From: Saposhnikovia divaricata
Taxonomy: Eukaryota > Streptophyta > Magnoliopsida > Apiales > Apiaceae
NCBI GenBank assembly: GCA_036435485.1
Contig: CM071595.1
Coordinates: 105,206,580 to 105,270,579 of the forward strand
Length of the DNA: 64,000 nucleotides
Direction: 5' to 3'
Positions 44,179-56,836 of this stretch are shown here, piece after piece. Made by a program: the position numbers and the translations under genes. Position 1 is the first letter of the stretch. Every line of letters begins with the position of its first letter. Under the pieces are notes generated by a model. That model had not been told where the DNA came from, searched no databases, and worked only from the letters and a program-made list of their open reading frames with translations.

Positions 44179-47100
44179 TATAACGCCTTAGAAATTTCAG
44201 AATATTTAATTATTAAGAGTTATTTATTTTATTATTAAATGTGAATTATGTGGCGTATATATTTGTTGTGGAGGTGATGTGTCTGTTGAATAATATTTGG
44301 AGGTCAGATTGATATTTTATATGTGTTATGTAAGCCCGACTATTTTAATTGTATTTTTGGGATTTATTTCCTAATTAATATCGTTATATTTACTTTCTGA
44401 GAATTTTATAAAATCATCGGAATTAGTAAAAATTATGAAATCTTTTGTTTTATTAACTTTATTAGTTTATTTGAGTTTTAAAAATGTTGTATGGAATTGT
44501 TTTGATTTTTAACGATTTTAAAATGATTTTATGAATTCTGTTTTATATTACGGATTTAATCTTGTAAAATCCGTATTTAATTCGTTTTTGATCCTAATAA
44601 TATTTTAAAAATATATGGGTGATCGTAATTTTGTGTTCTTCATTTTAGAATTTTAAATTTCAAAATTTCAATCATTTTCTTATTAATTAGAATTTCGGGA
44701 ATTTAATTAGTGTTTAATGCAAATTGTAAAAATCATTTTTTCTTGTTTTGTTTTATAACAGTCTTTCCCCTTTTAGAACCAAATCCCTAAATTCATTTTC
44801 ATTCGGTTCTTTTGAGAACATTCCTGAATTCTCTCCTCTCTTACACGACAATCTCAAGTATTCTCCCTCTCATCACCTCCCATATCTCTCCTCCAATTTC
44901 CGAGTCTCATCGATTCTGGTAAGCAACGGTTCTTGGTTTCATTCCTTTGCTGCAAAATTCGACCCCTCAATCCCTCTACTTTCCCTCGCAGTCGTGTGTA
45001 CCGTGGTGATTGAGTGTGCGTGTGTGTCTCGAATTCGTGGGTGTTGCTGGGTTTGGGCGAAGAAAAGCGTGTGTATGTGTTAGAGGTGTGGGTATGTGTA
45101 TAAATTGTTTGTGTGAGTGTTTGTGGTGGCTGGTATTGATCTTATGGTTACGGGTTGATGTTTTCCCCTCCCTCCCCTGTTTCCACCATTGACTGGTTGT
45201 GTGGTCGTGGGGGTTGCCTCTGTGATTCCTGCGTGTATGCAAGTAATTGCTGCGGGTGTGTGTGAGTTTGAACTGCGTGCAGCAGGGTGTGTGCGTTTGT
45301 GTGTGGTGGCTGTGAATCGTGTGTAAGTTGAACAATTGTGTGATGTGTGTGTATAGCTACGAGTAGTATATACCAGTGTATGCGGGTGACAGTCCAATTT
45401 GGTGACTTGAATTGTGATGTTGTTGTGACATAGCAGCTCGTTGTTTATGATTCTGATTACTACGGTTTACAATTTGTTTGACAGCTTCCGTGAGAATATC
45501 AAGTTGGTCCGTGAAAATTTTGTGCGGAATTTCGAGTTGGAAACCCTAATTTTGGGCACCCTCGGGATTTTGCCCCCTCGACGGTGATTTAATTTGAGTC
45601 GAGGGTATAACATTGGCGATGATGATTATTTTCTGAGCCAAAAATTATTTAATATTTAACATTTGTTATTTATCTAATAAATTGTAATTTATTGTCGAAT
45701 TGGTATTAATTATTTAATCTATAATGAATTGGGATTTCAGTAAATTGGAAATGTGAATTGGGAACGTTATTTGAAATATGGATTTAATTGTTAATTGATG
45801 ATTACGTTGGTTGTGTCGGCTGTATCCCGACTGGCAGTCCCCCGTATAAAGGGGATGCCGTCAAAATTTTTCTAAAATATTAAAATCATTTCTTGATAAG
45901 GAGTAGGTATAATTGTATAATTTATACGAGCTGTGAGTCGGGCTTCATATTTTAAAATCTATATAGTATGTGCTTATGTGGCTATGTGATTAAATACTTT
46001 TGTCTGTAGTTTATGTATTGATATTATATGATTAAATAAACGTAAATTAGGGAACTATTCGCTGGGGTAGACTAAGTGGAATGTTTATATTGATTAGCGA
46101 GTATTAAACAGGATTCTGAAATAGTGTTATATTGTGTGTAGATTCCGTGGATAAAGGAAAGGCTAAAGCTGAGGACGTAAAGACGCTTCGGATTCTGTGA
46201 TTTTCTATTTAAGGCAAGTAAATTGCTTCAATTATCTTTTAAATGAGTATGATTATAAAACCTGATTCATATGCTTATTCAAATTACTTTGCCATAATTG
46301 TTCCGTTAATTTCCCGAATTTTCGAATACTTAATTGTTGTACCAAAAAGTGATTCCACTGAGTTGTTGATGCTATTAATGAATTGATTTACATCCACATT
46401 CCTTGTAAGTGTATTATTTCACTCCTCTTTTAAGTAAACCACTTCACTTATATTTCCAGCGAATTATGACTATCATAACTTGATTCTTATGCATTCGATT
46501 TATTCTTGATATAACTGCTTTGATAATTTCCATTAATTTTGAATATTCCAATTTATACCCCAAGTTGATTATATCATTTCGTTGATCCTTTTAGTAGCTT
46601 GACTTAAATCAATACCCTGTTTGTCATATCGAACTTGTCGATATTTAATTCAGAGATTACCTGACCTTGTTCTATTTGGTGAGATTTGAGATGTTAACCT
46701 GGAACGAAAGTGTTCAGGATGTTTGGTAATTGAGGTGGTCGATTGTTCCGACACCTGATGTTTAGTTAGGATTGGACTGTTAGTTTTTTTTAAATGTGGA
46801 CCGTAAGGGTCGGACCAGATTCGTGGTCGGAAATAATTAAGGCCAATGTGTGCCGTGGATCCATTAAAGGACATTGCTGTGTGCGTTTGTCCGGGGTTAG
46901 TGCGTGACTGATCAGCAGCCTAACCTTATAATTGTTTTTATTTATAAAATGCATGATAGTCCAATCCGATTCTATTCTATGATTCAAATAAAAGATGAAC
47001 CTTTCATTGAGATATATATATATATATATTGTTGAATTGTTAATTCTTGAAAATCTTGCAGACATATCAGTTGTTGATGTTTTAATTTCATACATATATA

Positions 47101-47569
47101 CTTGCTGAGCGTTTTGGCTCACTTGCTTGCTAATTCTGTTTCCTCAGCTAAGCCAGGAGATGTCTAGAAGAAGTGGCCCGTCGGGTTGGGGTAGTCACCG
47201 TGGCAGTCAGAGGGTCGAGGCGGTTGGTTGGGTAGTGACATATACCTTGGTTTATATTATATCTGTATTTGTAGGCAGATTATCATATTTGATGGGTTGT
47301 ATATTATTTAATTCAGTTCTGGGTTGTAATAGCTATTGATAGTTGTTTCATACAGTGACCTGTGTGTGGTCTGGATTGTTATGGTTTTATTTTCTTATGG
47401 ATTAGTATAACTTGTGCTTGTGGACTGTTTCAGTTACTTAGTTGCTTAAGCAGGTGATTAGTCCGGTTTATGATTACATCATGCCGAAATTTCTAATATT
47501 TCTCCTATATTAATGTTTAATTGAATATAAGAGTTTATAATATTATTGTTGGTAAGTGAGGGTGTTACA
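44179..47569 (+). repeat. 5' LTR of Tekay-2
   Basis: 3391 bp. TATA-like TTTATAAC at 44752-44759, then a pyrimidine-rich predicted first exon to 44918 ending in ATTCTG/GTAAGC (donor GT 44919-44920). About 2.2 kb later there is an acceptor TTTCCTCAG (ends 47147), an 84-nt exon 47148-47231 with ATG at 47160, and a weaker donor TTGG/GTAGTG. The start of the LTR aligns with TGTAAT of Tekay-1 but has TATAAC. Confidence 0.95.
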
Positions 47570-48179
47570 AGTTGGTATCAGAGCCACAGGTCACAGTCAC
47601 TGAAACAATTAGGTGGGGAGTTGGGGTAGAGTTATAAGAAAGGTTAGGATTGTTCCGTGAGAGACCGGAAGTCTAATTATATTATATATATATATATATA
47701 TATGTATACTTCAGGCACCTGCTTCTGGTTCCGATTCAGACCCGGACGAGGATCCGGAAGGTGGGGCTTCTGTACCGCAGCAGATTTCCCCGGGGGTTAT
47801 GCAGCCGTTCGTGGGATCGCAGGGCTCAGTGAATGGGCCAGCATACCAGTATACTCCTCAGCCTGTACCATACCATGTGTACGAGCGAGTGGCCCGCGAG
47901 AGGGACTATCTCTTGGGACAGATGGCAGAGTGGAGGGCTATGAGGGCTGGGGAGGAGGAGCGGGCTAGAGATAGAGATAGAGTGGCGGCTGAGCTGGAGG
48001 ATGTCCGGAGGCGAGTACGAGCTCTTAGACGTGTTGTCATTAGGCGGGGACGGATGAGATCCCGAGATGAGCCGGCATTTGTGACACAGCAGGTGACCCT
48101 AGGTCTGGTGACGGCAGAGCTGGAGAGCATTTTGGGATCAGCTTGGCGGGGAGAGTCGGATGACGATGATGACCAGTGA
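47160..48179 (+). CDS. Predicted spliced leader gene of Tekay-2 (two coding exons)
   Basis: Not a family I know. Model: coding exon 47160-47231 in the LTR (24 codons, MSRRSGPSGW, basic and Gly/Ser-rich), intron 47232-47714 (483 bp, GTAGTG...CTTCAG, spanning LTR end, primer site and (TA)n), coding exon 47715-48179 (154 codons and TGA), phase 0. Predicted product about 178 residues. The second exon starts Ser/Asp/Pro-rich, then PVPYHVYERVARERDYLLGQ and a long Arg/Glu-rich coiled-coil region, ending in an acidic GESDDDDDQ tail. The motif VP-x-x-VY-x5-RE-x-D-x-L is shared with the Tekay-1 leader (VPLSVYQELLRECDHL). Even unspliced, exon 2 is open with an ATG at 47799. Role unknown; possible transcript, gag or chromatin regulator. 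Confidence 0.65.
47573..47585 (+). other. Primer binding site of Tekay-2 (tRNA-iMet)
   Basis: TGGTATCAGAGCC three bases after the 5' LTR. It lies in the predicted leader intron. Confidence 0.95.
47681..47703. repeat. (TA)n tract in Tekay-2 leader
   Basis: An AT dinucleotide run 11 bp before the predicted acceptor CTTCAG of leader exon 2, mirroring Tekay-1. Confidence 0.85.
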
Positions 48180-48750
48180 TGATTAGGGTAGTATGATGAT
48201 GGGGTATTTAGCGGCATGTTATGGCAGTAGTAGTACGTCAGGATTCGCAGTGCGACCAGTTTTGTTGTATATATCTGTTGTACTGTGACTAGATGTTAGC
48301 AGTCTTCTCTTTTAGTATTATGTTGTACCCTTATCGAAGCGTTGTTCTTACGCTTGTATCTGATCTATCTATATATATCATTATCACTTTTGCAGGACTG
48401 TGTTAAATTTCCTTATACTGTCATTTACTTAAGCATCTTATTTACTGCTCGTTTCATATTTACTTTCAGCACCATTTCCTTCTAGCATTGTTTTTACTTT
48501 CGATACTATGTTTGACCTTAGCATTATGACTATTGTTTCTTTATTGCACCTATTGAACGTTTGTGAATACCTTGTGTAACCTTGGATTAATATCCTATTG
48601 CACCCTGTGAATCAATTGTTGACCGGAATATTGGTTGGAGACCTCGAATTACCTTTCAGTAATATATGCATTGTTTGTTTAAGTTGGAGCATGTTGAGAT
48701 ATTATTTTCTGAACCTGAATCTAATATAATTGTTCATTGATTTCAGAAAT
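48180..48750 (+). other. Tekay-2 spacer between leader gene and gag
   Basis: 571 bp without a reading frame, pyrimidine-rich in its second half, ending ATTGATTTCAG (ends 48746) then AAAT before the gag ATG at 48751. This looks like an intron 3' end. Tekay-1 has an equivalent TTCAG three bases before its gag ATG. Confidence 0.55.
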
Positions 48751-51700
48751 ATGCCACCCAAAAAGAAGAAACAAAATACCCGAACCCCCGAACAGGGTGA
48801 GCAAGCTAATCCACCCCCTGTTGGTCAGATGGACCCTGCCTTAGCACAGATATTACAAACTCTTGTTCAACAGACTGCTACTCTGGCACAGCAACAGCAG
48901 CAATTACAGCAGCAGTTGTTGGCTCAACAGCAACAACAGCAACAACAGCAACAACAGCAACAACAGCAACAACAACAGCAGCAGCAGCAGCAGCCACCTG
49001 TTCCTCCGGTGGTTACTTTTAAGTCTTTCCAGGCAGTAAAACCTCCTGAGTTTAAAGGGACAGCGGACCCGGTGGAGGCGAGGTCTTGGTTAAAAGAAAT
49101 GGAAAAAGCCATTGCACTGGTTGGGGTTCCAGCAGACAAACAAACTGAATATGTAAGTTATTTCTTGAAGAATGAAGCTACTTACTGGTGGGAGTCGGTG
49201 AAGATGTTGGAAGCTACTGAGGTGATTCCTTGGGAGAGGTTCACAGAGCTATTTTTGGAAAAGTATTTCCCCGACTATATGAAAGACCAGATGGAGATGA
49301 AGTTTTTGGAGCTGAAACAAGGGAAAATGTCGGTGACAGAATATGAAACCAAGTTTACGGAACTAGCTAGGTTTGCTCCGGCCTATGTGGATACGGAGAG
49401 GAAGAAGGCTAAGAGGTTTCAACAAGGATTGAAACCGTGGATTCGTACTAAACTAGCAGTTTTGGAGTTGGAGACTTATGCAGCAGTGGTGCAAAAGGCC
49501 ATGATAGCTGAAGGGGAAAGCGAATTATACTTCAAGGAAAAAGAAGGAAAGAAAAGGAAGGCTGGGTCAATGGGGGAACGACAAGAGCAAGGCAGTTCTC
49601 ATAATGTGTCAAATAAAAAGCCAGGATTCCAGCCAGGAAAGTATGGGAACCCTAAGAAGCCGGGATCAGGGAATGGGGGCCAAGGAAATAGAATTCAAGA
49701 TGCGAGTCAACAGAAATTGGTTAGGCCACCCTTGGCAGAATGCAAGATTTGTGGGAAAAGGCATCCTGGAGTGTGTACAAAGCTGGAGGTGACGTGTTTC
49801 AAATGTAATCAAAAAGGTCATTATGCTCGGGAATGCAAGGCAGGAATTGTGTGTCACCGTTGTGGGAAGCCAGGACATATAATGAAAGACTGTAAAGTAC
49901 CTGTAGTGAAGCCTCCAGTTCTGGCTAATCCAATACTGCAAGCAATTGAAGCAGCACCCCCAACATCAAGTATCAGACCAGTGGCAAGGACTTTCAACAT
50001 GACTCTGAACGAAGCTATTAAGAATTCGGATGTGGTGGCAGGTACGCTTCCTGTAAATTCTGTCAAAGCTAAAGTGTTAATTGATTCCGGGGCTACGAAA
50101 TCCTTTATATCCAAAGAATTTGTTCAAAAGTTAAATTGTGAGGTATGCATGTTACGTGAAGCTATAGTTATAGAAATAGCTAATTCAGAACGAATTCCGG
50201 TTACGCAAGTGTGTCCTCGTTGCAAGATTGATATTTCAGGGCATTGTTTCTACGCTAATTTGATACCATTTCAGTTAGGTGAATTCGATGTTATCTTAGG
50301 AATGGATTGGTTAACAGAGAATAATGCCCAAATTGATTGTAAGAATAAGAAGGTGATCCTTAAACCCTCTGATAATGTAGAAGTTACCTTTAGGGGTCAG
50401 AGGCAGACTAGGAGATTTTTGTCGATCATTCAAACAAAGAGGTTGTTGAGGCAAGGATGCGAAGGTTATATGGCTTATGTCATGGATACTAATCAAGAGG
50501 TGCCTAAAATAGAGGAAATTCCAGTGGTAAATGAATTTCTTGATGTTTTTCCGGATGAACTTCCCGGTTTACCTCCGGATAGAGAAATAGAATTTACCAT
50601 TGATTTAGCCCCAGGAACTGAACCCGTGTCAAAGGCTCCTTATCGAATGGCACCTGTAGAGATGAAGGAATTGGCAGTTCAATTGCAAGATCTTCTGGAG
50701 AAAGGTATTATTAGACCTAGTGTATCGCCGTGGGGAGCTCCGGTATTATTTGTAAAGAAGAAGGATGGAAGTATGAGACTGTGTATCGATTATCGGGAAC
50801 TAAATAAGTTGACCATCAAGAATAAATACCCTTTGCCGAGAATTGACGATTTATTTGATCAATTAAAAGGAGCAACTTGTTTCTCGAAGATTGATTTGCG
50901 GTCAGGATATTTTCAATTAAAGATTAGACCGGAAGACGTTCCAAAAACAGCGTTTCGGACTAGGTACGGGCACTACGAGTTCTTAGTAATGGCCTTTGGG
51001 TTAACTAATGCACCAGCAGCGTTCATGGACCTAATGAATAGAGTCTTCAAGAAGTATTTGGATAAGTTTGTGATTGTGTTTATAGATGATATTCTGATAT
51101 ACTCGAAGACCGAAGAAGAGCATGCAGGGCATTTGAGAATAGCCTTAGAAACGTTGAGGAAAGAGAAATTGTATGCGAAGTTTTCCAAATGTGAGTTTTG
51201 GCTGAAAGAGGTGCAGTTTTTAGGGCATGTCATCAGCTGTGAAGGGATTAAGGTGGATCCTGCTAAAATTGAAGCCGTGATGAATTGGGATCGACCTAAA
51301 ACACCCACAGAGGTTCGAAGTTTCTTAGGATTGGCGGGATATTATCGAAGATTTGTTCAAGACTTTGCGAAGATAGCCACCCCACTAACAAGGTTGACAA
51401 GGAAGAATGAAAAGTTTGTGTGGAATGAGAAGTGTGAAGAAAGTTTCCAGGAATTGAAGAAGAGATTGGTGACTGCACCTGTATTGACACTTCCAGATGA
51501 AAAGGGAAATTTTGTGATCTACAGTGATGCATCTCACAAAGGTTTGGGATGCGTACTAATGCAGCACGGAAAGGTAATTGCTTACGCTTCGAGACAATTG
51601 AAACCTCACGAACAGAAATATCCTACTCATGACTTAGAATTAGCCGCGATTGTTTTCGCCTTGAAGATTTGGAGACATTATCTGTATGGGGAAAAGTGTG

Positions 51701-53400
51701 AAATTTATACAGACCATAAGAGCTTGAAGTATATCTTCACCCAGAAGGAGCTAAATATGAGACAGAGAAGATGGTTGGAATTACTCAAGGATTATGATTG
51801 TACCATCAACTATCATCCTGGGAAGGCGAATGTGGTGGCGGACGCTTTAAGTAGGAAGGAGAAAATCAGTATGTTGACAATGCCTATGGAATTATACAAA
51901 GAGTTTGAAAGGTTGGAGATAGAGGTATGTATGCCTGCAAGTAGTACAGACACGGTGTACACTATGATGTTTCAGCCAGAATTATTAGAAAAGATTCGCA
52001 GATGCCAGGAGGAAGTCATGAGCGGAGATGTGAACAAGTTAACAGGTGAGGAAATATGCACACAGGTAGATGACAAGGGGATATTAAGATTTTCTTCACG
52101 TATTTGGGTACCCAATGTGACAGAGTTGAAGAATGAGATCCTACAGGAGGCCCACAGCTCGAAATATTCGATTCATCCAGGGAGTACGAAAATGTATCAA
52201 GACTTGAAAAGAAACTTATGGTGGCCGGATATGAAGAGAGATATTGCTGAATGGGTAAGTAAGTGCTTGACCTGTCAGAAAGTAAAAGCAGAACATCAGA
52301 GGCCAAGTGGGATGCTACAACCATTAGAGATTCCCGAGTGGAAATGGGAACATATTGCCATGGACTTTGTGGTTGGATTGCCAAGGACGAGAGCTAATCA
52401 TGATGCTATCTGGGTAATTGTTGATCGATTAACGAAATCTGCACACTTTCTTCCGATAAATGAAAGGTTTTCATTAGACAAATTAGTTCATCTATACATA
52501 AAAGAAATTGTGGTGCGACACGGAGTACCAGTATCAATAGTCTCAGATCGAGATCCAAGATTTAATTCAAGATTCTGGAGAAGTTTTCAAGAATGTTTGG
52601 GCACCGAATTAAAGATGAGTACTGCATACCATCCTCAAACTGATGGCCAGAGTGAAAGAACAATTCAAACAATTGAAGATATGCTCCGAGTTTGTGCATT
52701 GGATTTTGCAGGAAGTTGGGATGAACACTTGCCGTTAGTGGAATTTTCATACAACAATAGCTTTCATGCTAGTATCGGTATGCCACCATATGAAGCGTTA
52801 TATGGACGAAAGTGTCGATCTCCAGTATACTGGGAAGAAGTTGGCGAGCGAAAGATACTCGGACCTGAGTTGGTGCAGCAAACCAAGGAAATAGTTCAAC
52901 TTATTGAGAAACGGTTAGTGACAGCTCAGAACCGACAGAAGAAGTATGCTGATTTGGCCAGAAAGAATATGGAATTCGAAGAAGGAGAGCAAGTACTGTT
53001 GAAAGTATCTCCGTGGAAAGGATTAGTAAGATTTGGTAAGAAAGGAAAGTTAAGTCCAAGATTTGTGGGGCCTTTCGAGGTATTGAAGAAAGTCGGGAAA
53101 GTCGCCTACGAGCTAGCTTTACCGCCTCATATGCAACATATCCATAACGTGTTCCATGTATCTATGCTTAAGAAGTACCATCTGGATTCTAAACATGTCA
53201 TTGAATATGAGCCGATAGAGATTCAGCCAGATTTATCTTATGTGGAGCAGCCTATCAAGATACTGGATCGAAAAGAAAAGGTTTTGAGGAATAAAACAAT
53301 TCCTATAGTGAGAGTTTTGTGGAGAAACCCCAAGGTGGAAGAGTCAACTTGGGAGTTGGAAAGCGATATGTTGGAGAAGTATCCTCAATTATTCTCTTAG
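48751..53400 (+). CDS. Tekay-2 gag-pol polyprotein with chromodomain, intact
   Basis: A 1549-codon frame from MPPKKKK to TAG at 53398. Seven further upstream codons are open but lack an ATG, and an acceptor-like TTTCAG precedes this ATG. Parts in order: basic start, Gln-rich tract (about 45-82, a CAA/CAG repeat), gag core, zinc knuckles [14 protein letters not shown] and [14 protein letters not shown] (about 349 and 368), protease LIDSGAT (about 442), RT with FIDD (about 777), RNase H YSDAS (about 925) and TDHKS, integrase zinc domain (about 1135-1165), catalytic D, D, E ([27 protein letters not shown]), C-terminal [12 protein letters not shown] and chromodomain ([14 protein letters not shown], about 1511-1549). 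Every catalytic residue I checked is present, so it may be able to replicate itself. Confidence 0.97.
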   Translation: MPPKKKKQNTRTPEQGEQANPPPVGQMDPALAQILQTLVQQTATLAQQQQQLQQQLLAQQQQQQQQQQQQQQQQQQQQQQQPPVPPVVTFKSFQAVKPPEFKGTADPVEARSWLKEMEKAIALVGVPADKQTEYVSYFLKNEATYWWESVKMLEATEVIPWERFTELFLEKYFPDYMKDQMEMKFLELKQGKMSVTEYETKFTELARFAPAYVDTERKKAKRFQQGLKPWIRTKLAVLELETYAAVVQKAMIAEGESELYFKEKEGKKRKAGSMGERQEQGSSHNVSNKKPGFQPGKYGNPKKPGSGNGGQGNRIQDASQQKLVRPPLAECKICGKRHPGVCTKLEVTCFKCNQKGHYARECKAGIVCHRCGKPGHIMKDCKVPVVKPPVLANPILQAIEAAPPTSSIRPVARTFNMTLNEAIKNSDVVAGTLPVNSVKAKVLIDSGATKSFISKEFVQKLNCEVCMLREAIVIEIANSERIPVTQVCPRCKIDISGHCFYANLIPFQLGEFDVILGMDWLTENNAQIDCKNKKVILKPSDNVEVTFRGQRQTRRFLSIIQTKRLLRQGCEGYMAYVMDTNQEVPKIEEIPVVNEFLDVFPDELPGLPPDREIEFTIDLAPGTEPVSKAPYRMAPVEMKELAVQLQDLLEKGIIRPSVSPWGAPVLFVKKKDGSMRLCIDYRELNKLTIKNKYPLPRIDDLFDQLKGATCFSKIDLRSGYFQLKIRPEDVPKTAFRTRYGHYEFLVMAFGLTNAPAAFMDLMNRVFKKYLDKFVIVFIDDILIYSKTEEEHAGHLRIALETLRKEKLYAKFSKCEFWLKEVQFLGHVISCEGIKVDPAKIEAVMNWDRPKTPTEVRSFLGLAGYYRRFVQDFAKIATPLTRLTRKNEKFVWNEKCEESFQELKKRLVTAPVLTLPDEKGNFVIYSDASHKGLGCVLMQHGKVIAYASRQLKPHEQKYPTHDLELAAIVFALKIWRHYLYGEKCEIYTDHKSLKYIFTQKELNMRQRRWLELLKDYDCTINYHPGKANVVADALSRKEKISMLTMPMELYKEFERLEIEVCMPASSTDTVYTMMFQPELLEKIRRCQEEVMSGDVNKLTGEEICTQVDDKGILRFSSRIWVPNVTELKNEILQEAHSSKYSIHPGSTKMYQDLKRNLWWPDMKRDIAEWVSKCLTCQKVKAEHQRPSGMLQPLEIPEWKWEHIAMDFVVGLPRTRANHDAIWVIVDRLTKSAHFLPINERFSLDKLVHLYIKEIVVRHGVPVSIVSDRDPRFNSRFWRSFQECLGTELKMSTAYHPQTDGQSERTIQTIEDMLRVCALDFAGSWDEHLPLVEFSYNNSFHASIGMPPYEALYGRKCRSPVYWEEVGERKILGPELVQQTKEIVQLIEKRLVTAQNRQKKYADLARKNMEFEEGEQVLLKVSPWKGLVRFGKKGKLSPRFVGPFEVLKKVGKVAYELALPPHMQHIHNVFHVSMLKKYHLDSKHVIEYEPIEIQPDLSYVEQPIKILDRKEKVLRNKTIPIVRVLWRNPKVEESTWELESDMLEKYPQLFS
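48891..48993 (+). repeat. CAA/CAG repeat coding polyglutamine in Tekay-2 gag
   Basis: An almost pure (CAA/CAG)n run giving an uninterrupted Gln tract of over 20 residues. Tekay-1 has a shorter, more interrupted Gln-rich segment at the same place. Likely variable between copies. Confidence 0.9.
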
Positions 53401-53427
53401 GTGAGATTCTGGGGACAGAATCCTTTT

Positions 53428-53440
53428 AAGGGGGGAAGGT
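53428..53440 (+). other. Polypurine tract of Tekay-2
   Basis: AAGGGGGGAAGGT immediately before TATAACGCC of the 3' LTR. The upstream AGAATCCTTTT is shared with Tekay-1. Confidence 0.9.
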
Positions 53441-56400
53441 TATAACGCCTTAGAAATTTCAGAATATTTAATTATTAAGAGTTATTTATTTTATTATTAA
53501 ATGTGAATTATGTGGCGTATATATTTGTTGTGGAGGTGATGTGTCTGTTGAATAATATTTGGAGGTCAGATTGATATTTTATATGTGTTATGTAAGCCCG
53601 ACTATTTTAATTGTATTTTTGGGATTTATTTCCTAATTAATATCGTTATATTTACTTTCTGAGAATTTTATAAAATCATCGGAATTAGTAAAAATTATGA
53701 AATCTTTTGTTTTATTAACTTTATTAGTTTATTTGAGTTTTAAAAATGTTGTATGGAATTGTTTTGATTTTTAACGATTTTAAAATGATTTTATGAATTC
53801 TGTTTTATATTACGGATTTAATCTTGTAAAATCCGTATTTAATTCGTTTTTGATCCTAATAATATTTTAAAAATATATGGGTGATCGTAATTTTGTGTTC
53901 TTCATTTTAGAATTTTAAATTTCAAAATTTCAATCATTTTCTTATTAATTAGAATTTCGGGAATTTAATTAGTGTTTAATGCAAATTGTAAAAATCATTT
54001 TTTCTTGTTTTGTTTTATAACAGTCTTTCCCCTTTTAGAACCAAATCCCTAAATTCATTTTCATTCGGTTCTTTTGAGAACATTCCTGAATTCTCTCCTC
54101 TCTTACACGACAATCTCAAGTATTCTCCCTCTCATCACCTCCCATATCTCTCCTCCAATTTCCGAGTCTCATCGATTCTGGTAAGCAACGGTTCTTGGTT
54201 TCATTCCTTTGCTGCAAAATTCGACCCCTCAATCCCTCTACTTTCCCTCGCAGTCGTGTGTACCGTGGTGATTGAGTGTGCGTGTGTGTCTCGAATTCGT
54301 GGGTGTTGCTGGGTTTGGGCGAAGAAAAGCGTGTGTATGTGTTAGAGGTGTGGGTATGTGTATAAATTGTTTGTGTGAGTGTTTGTGGTGGCTGGTATTG
54401 ATCTTATGGTTACGGGTTGATGTTTTCCCCTCCCTCCCCTGTTTCCACCATTGACTGGTTGTGTGGTCGTGGGGGTTGCCTCTGTGATTCCTGCGTGTAT
54501 GCAAGTAATTGCTGCGGGTGTGTGTGAGTTTGAACTGCGTGCAGCAGGGTGTGTGCGTTTGTGTGTGGTGGCTGTGAATCGTGTGTAAGTTGAACAATTG
54601 TGTGATGTGTGTGTATAGCTACGAGTAGTATATACCAGTGTATGCGGGTGACAGTCCAATTTGGTGACTTGAATTGTGATGTTGTTGTGACATAGCAGCT
54701 CGTTGTTTATGATTCTGATTACTACGGTTTACAATTTGTTTGACAGCTTCCGTGAGAATATCAAGTTGGTCCGTGAAAATTTTGTGCGGAATTTCGAGTT
54801 GGAAACCCTAATTTTGGGCACCCTCGGGATTTTGCCCCCTCGACGGTGATTTAATTTGAGTCGAGGGTATAACATTGGCGATGATGATTATTTTCTGAGC
54901 CAAAAATTATTTAATATTTAACATTTGTTATTTATCTAATAAATTGTAATTTATTGTCGAATTGGTATTAATTATTTAATCTATAATGAATTGGGATTTC
55001 AGTAAATTGGAAATGTGAATTGGGAACGTTATTTGAAATATGGATTTAATTGTTAATTGATGATTACGTTGGTTGTGTCGGCTGTATCCCGACTGGCAGT
55101 CCCCCGTATAAAGGGGATGCCGTCAAAATTTTTCTAAAATATTAAAATCATTTCTTGATAAGGAGTAGGTATAATTGTATAATTTATACGAGCTGTGAGT
55201 CGGGCTTCATATTTTAAAATCTATATAGTATGTGCTTATGTGGCTATGTGATTAAATACTTTTGTCTGTAGTTTATGTATTGATATTATATGATTAAATA
55301 AACGTAAATTAGGGAACTATTCGCTGGGGTAGACTAAGTGGAATGTTTATATTGATTAGCGAGTATTAAACAGGATTCTGAAATAGTGTTATATTGTGTG
55401 TAGATTCCGTGGATAAAGGAAAGGCTAAAGCTGAGGACGTAAAGACGCTTCGGATTCTGTGATTTTCTATTTAAGGCAAGTAAATTGCTTCAATTATCTT
55501 TTAAATGAGTATGATTATAAAACCTGATTCATATGCTTATTCAAATTACTTTGCCATAATTGTTCCGTTAATTTCCCGAATTTTCGAATACTTAATTGTT
55601 GTACCAAAAAGTGATTCCACTGAGTTGTTGATGCTATTAATGAATTGATTTACATCCACATTCCTTGTAAGTGTATTATTTCACTCCTCTTTTAAGTAAA
55701 CCACTTCACTTATATTTCCAGCGAATTATGACTATCATAACTTGATTCTTATGCATTCGATTTATTCTTGATATAACTGCTTTGATAATTTCCATTAATT
55801 TTGAATATTCCAATTTATACCCCAAGTTGATTATATCATTTCGTTGATCCTTTTAGTAGCTTGACTTAAATCAATACCCTGTTTGTCATATCGAACTTGT
55901 CGATATTTAATTCAGAGATTACCTGACCTTGTTCTATTTGGTGAGATTTGAGATGTTAACCTGGAACGAAAGTGTTCAGGATGTTTGGTAATTGAGGTGG
56001 TCGATTGTTCCGACACCTGATGTTTAGTTAGGATTGGACTGTTAGTTTTTTTTAAATGTGGACCGTAAGGGTCGGACCAGATTCGTGGTCGGAAATAATT
56101 AAGGCCAATGTGTGCCGTGGATCCATTAAAGGACATTGCTGTGTGCGTTTGTCCGGGGTTAGTGCGTGACTGATCAGCAGCCTAACCTTATAATTGTTTT
56201 TATTTATAAAATGCATGATAGTCCAATCCGATTCTATTCTATGATTCAAATAAAAGATGAACCTTTCATTGAGATATATATATATATATATTGTTGAATT
56301 GTTAATTCTTGAAAATCTTGCAGACATATCAGTTGTTGATGTTTTAATTTCATACATATATACTTGCTGAGCGTTTTGGCTCACTTGCTTGCTAATTCTG

Positions 56401-56831
56401 TTTCCTCAGCTAAGCCAGGAGATGTCTAGAAGAAGTGGCCCGTCGGGTTGGGGTAGTCACCGTGGCAGTCAGAGGGTCGAGGCGGTTGGTTGGGTAGTGA
56501 CATATACCTTGGTTTATATTATATCTGTATTTGTAGGCAGATTATCATATTTGATGGGTTGTATATTATTTAATTCAGTTCTGGGTTGTAATAGCTATTG
56601 ATAGTTGTTTCATACAGTGACCTGTGTGTGGTCTGGATTGTTATGGTTTTATTTTCTTATGGATTAGTATAACTTGTGCTTGTGGACTGTTTCAGTTACT
56701 TAGTTGCTTAAGCAGGTGATTAGTCCGGTTTATGATTACATCATGCCGAAATTTCTAATATTTCTCCTATATTAATGTTTAATTGAATATAAGAGTTTAT
56801 AATATTATTGTTGGTAAGTGAGGGTGTTACA
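53441..56831 (+). repeat. 3' LTR of Tekay-2
   Basis: Partner of 44179-47569, offset 9262 throughout, with no substitution or length change noticed. It also starts TATAAC and ends GTTACA, followed by CATAT. Confidence 0.95.
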
Positions 56832-56836
56832 CATAT

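Larger units (their letters stand above)
44179..56831 (+). mobile_element. Tekay-2: complete Ty3/gypsy chromovirus, apparently intact
   Basis: 12.65 kb on the plus strand. LTRs 44179-47569 and 53441-56831 are both 3391 bp and I saw no difference, including identical (TA)n length. The 5-bp target duplication CATAT is exact (44174-44178 and 56832-56836). Primer site 47573, polypurine tract 53428-53440, intact gag-pol with chromodomain. The termini are TATAAC...GTTACA, so the usual TG start is TA. It is related to Tekay-1 (same domain order and leader layout) but is clearly a different family by LTR sequence. All parts needed for activity look present. Confidence 0.95.

Noticed and set aside
44748..45397. 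Frames of 60-119 codons in the Tekay-2 LTRs (repeated at 54010-54659), His/Thr- or Val/Cys-rich.
   Set aside because: Products of GT-rich repeat-like DNA; they have no domain and lie over the predicted first exon and intron.
48924..49139. Antisense frame with a run of Cys.
   Set aside because: Shadow of the polyglutamine codons of Tekay-2 gag.
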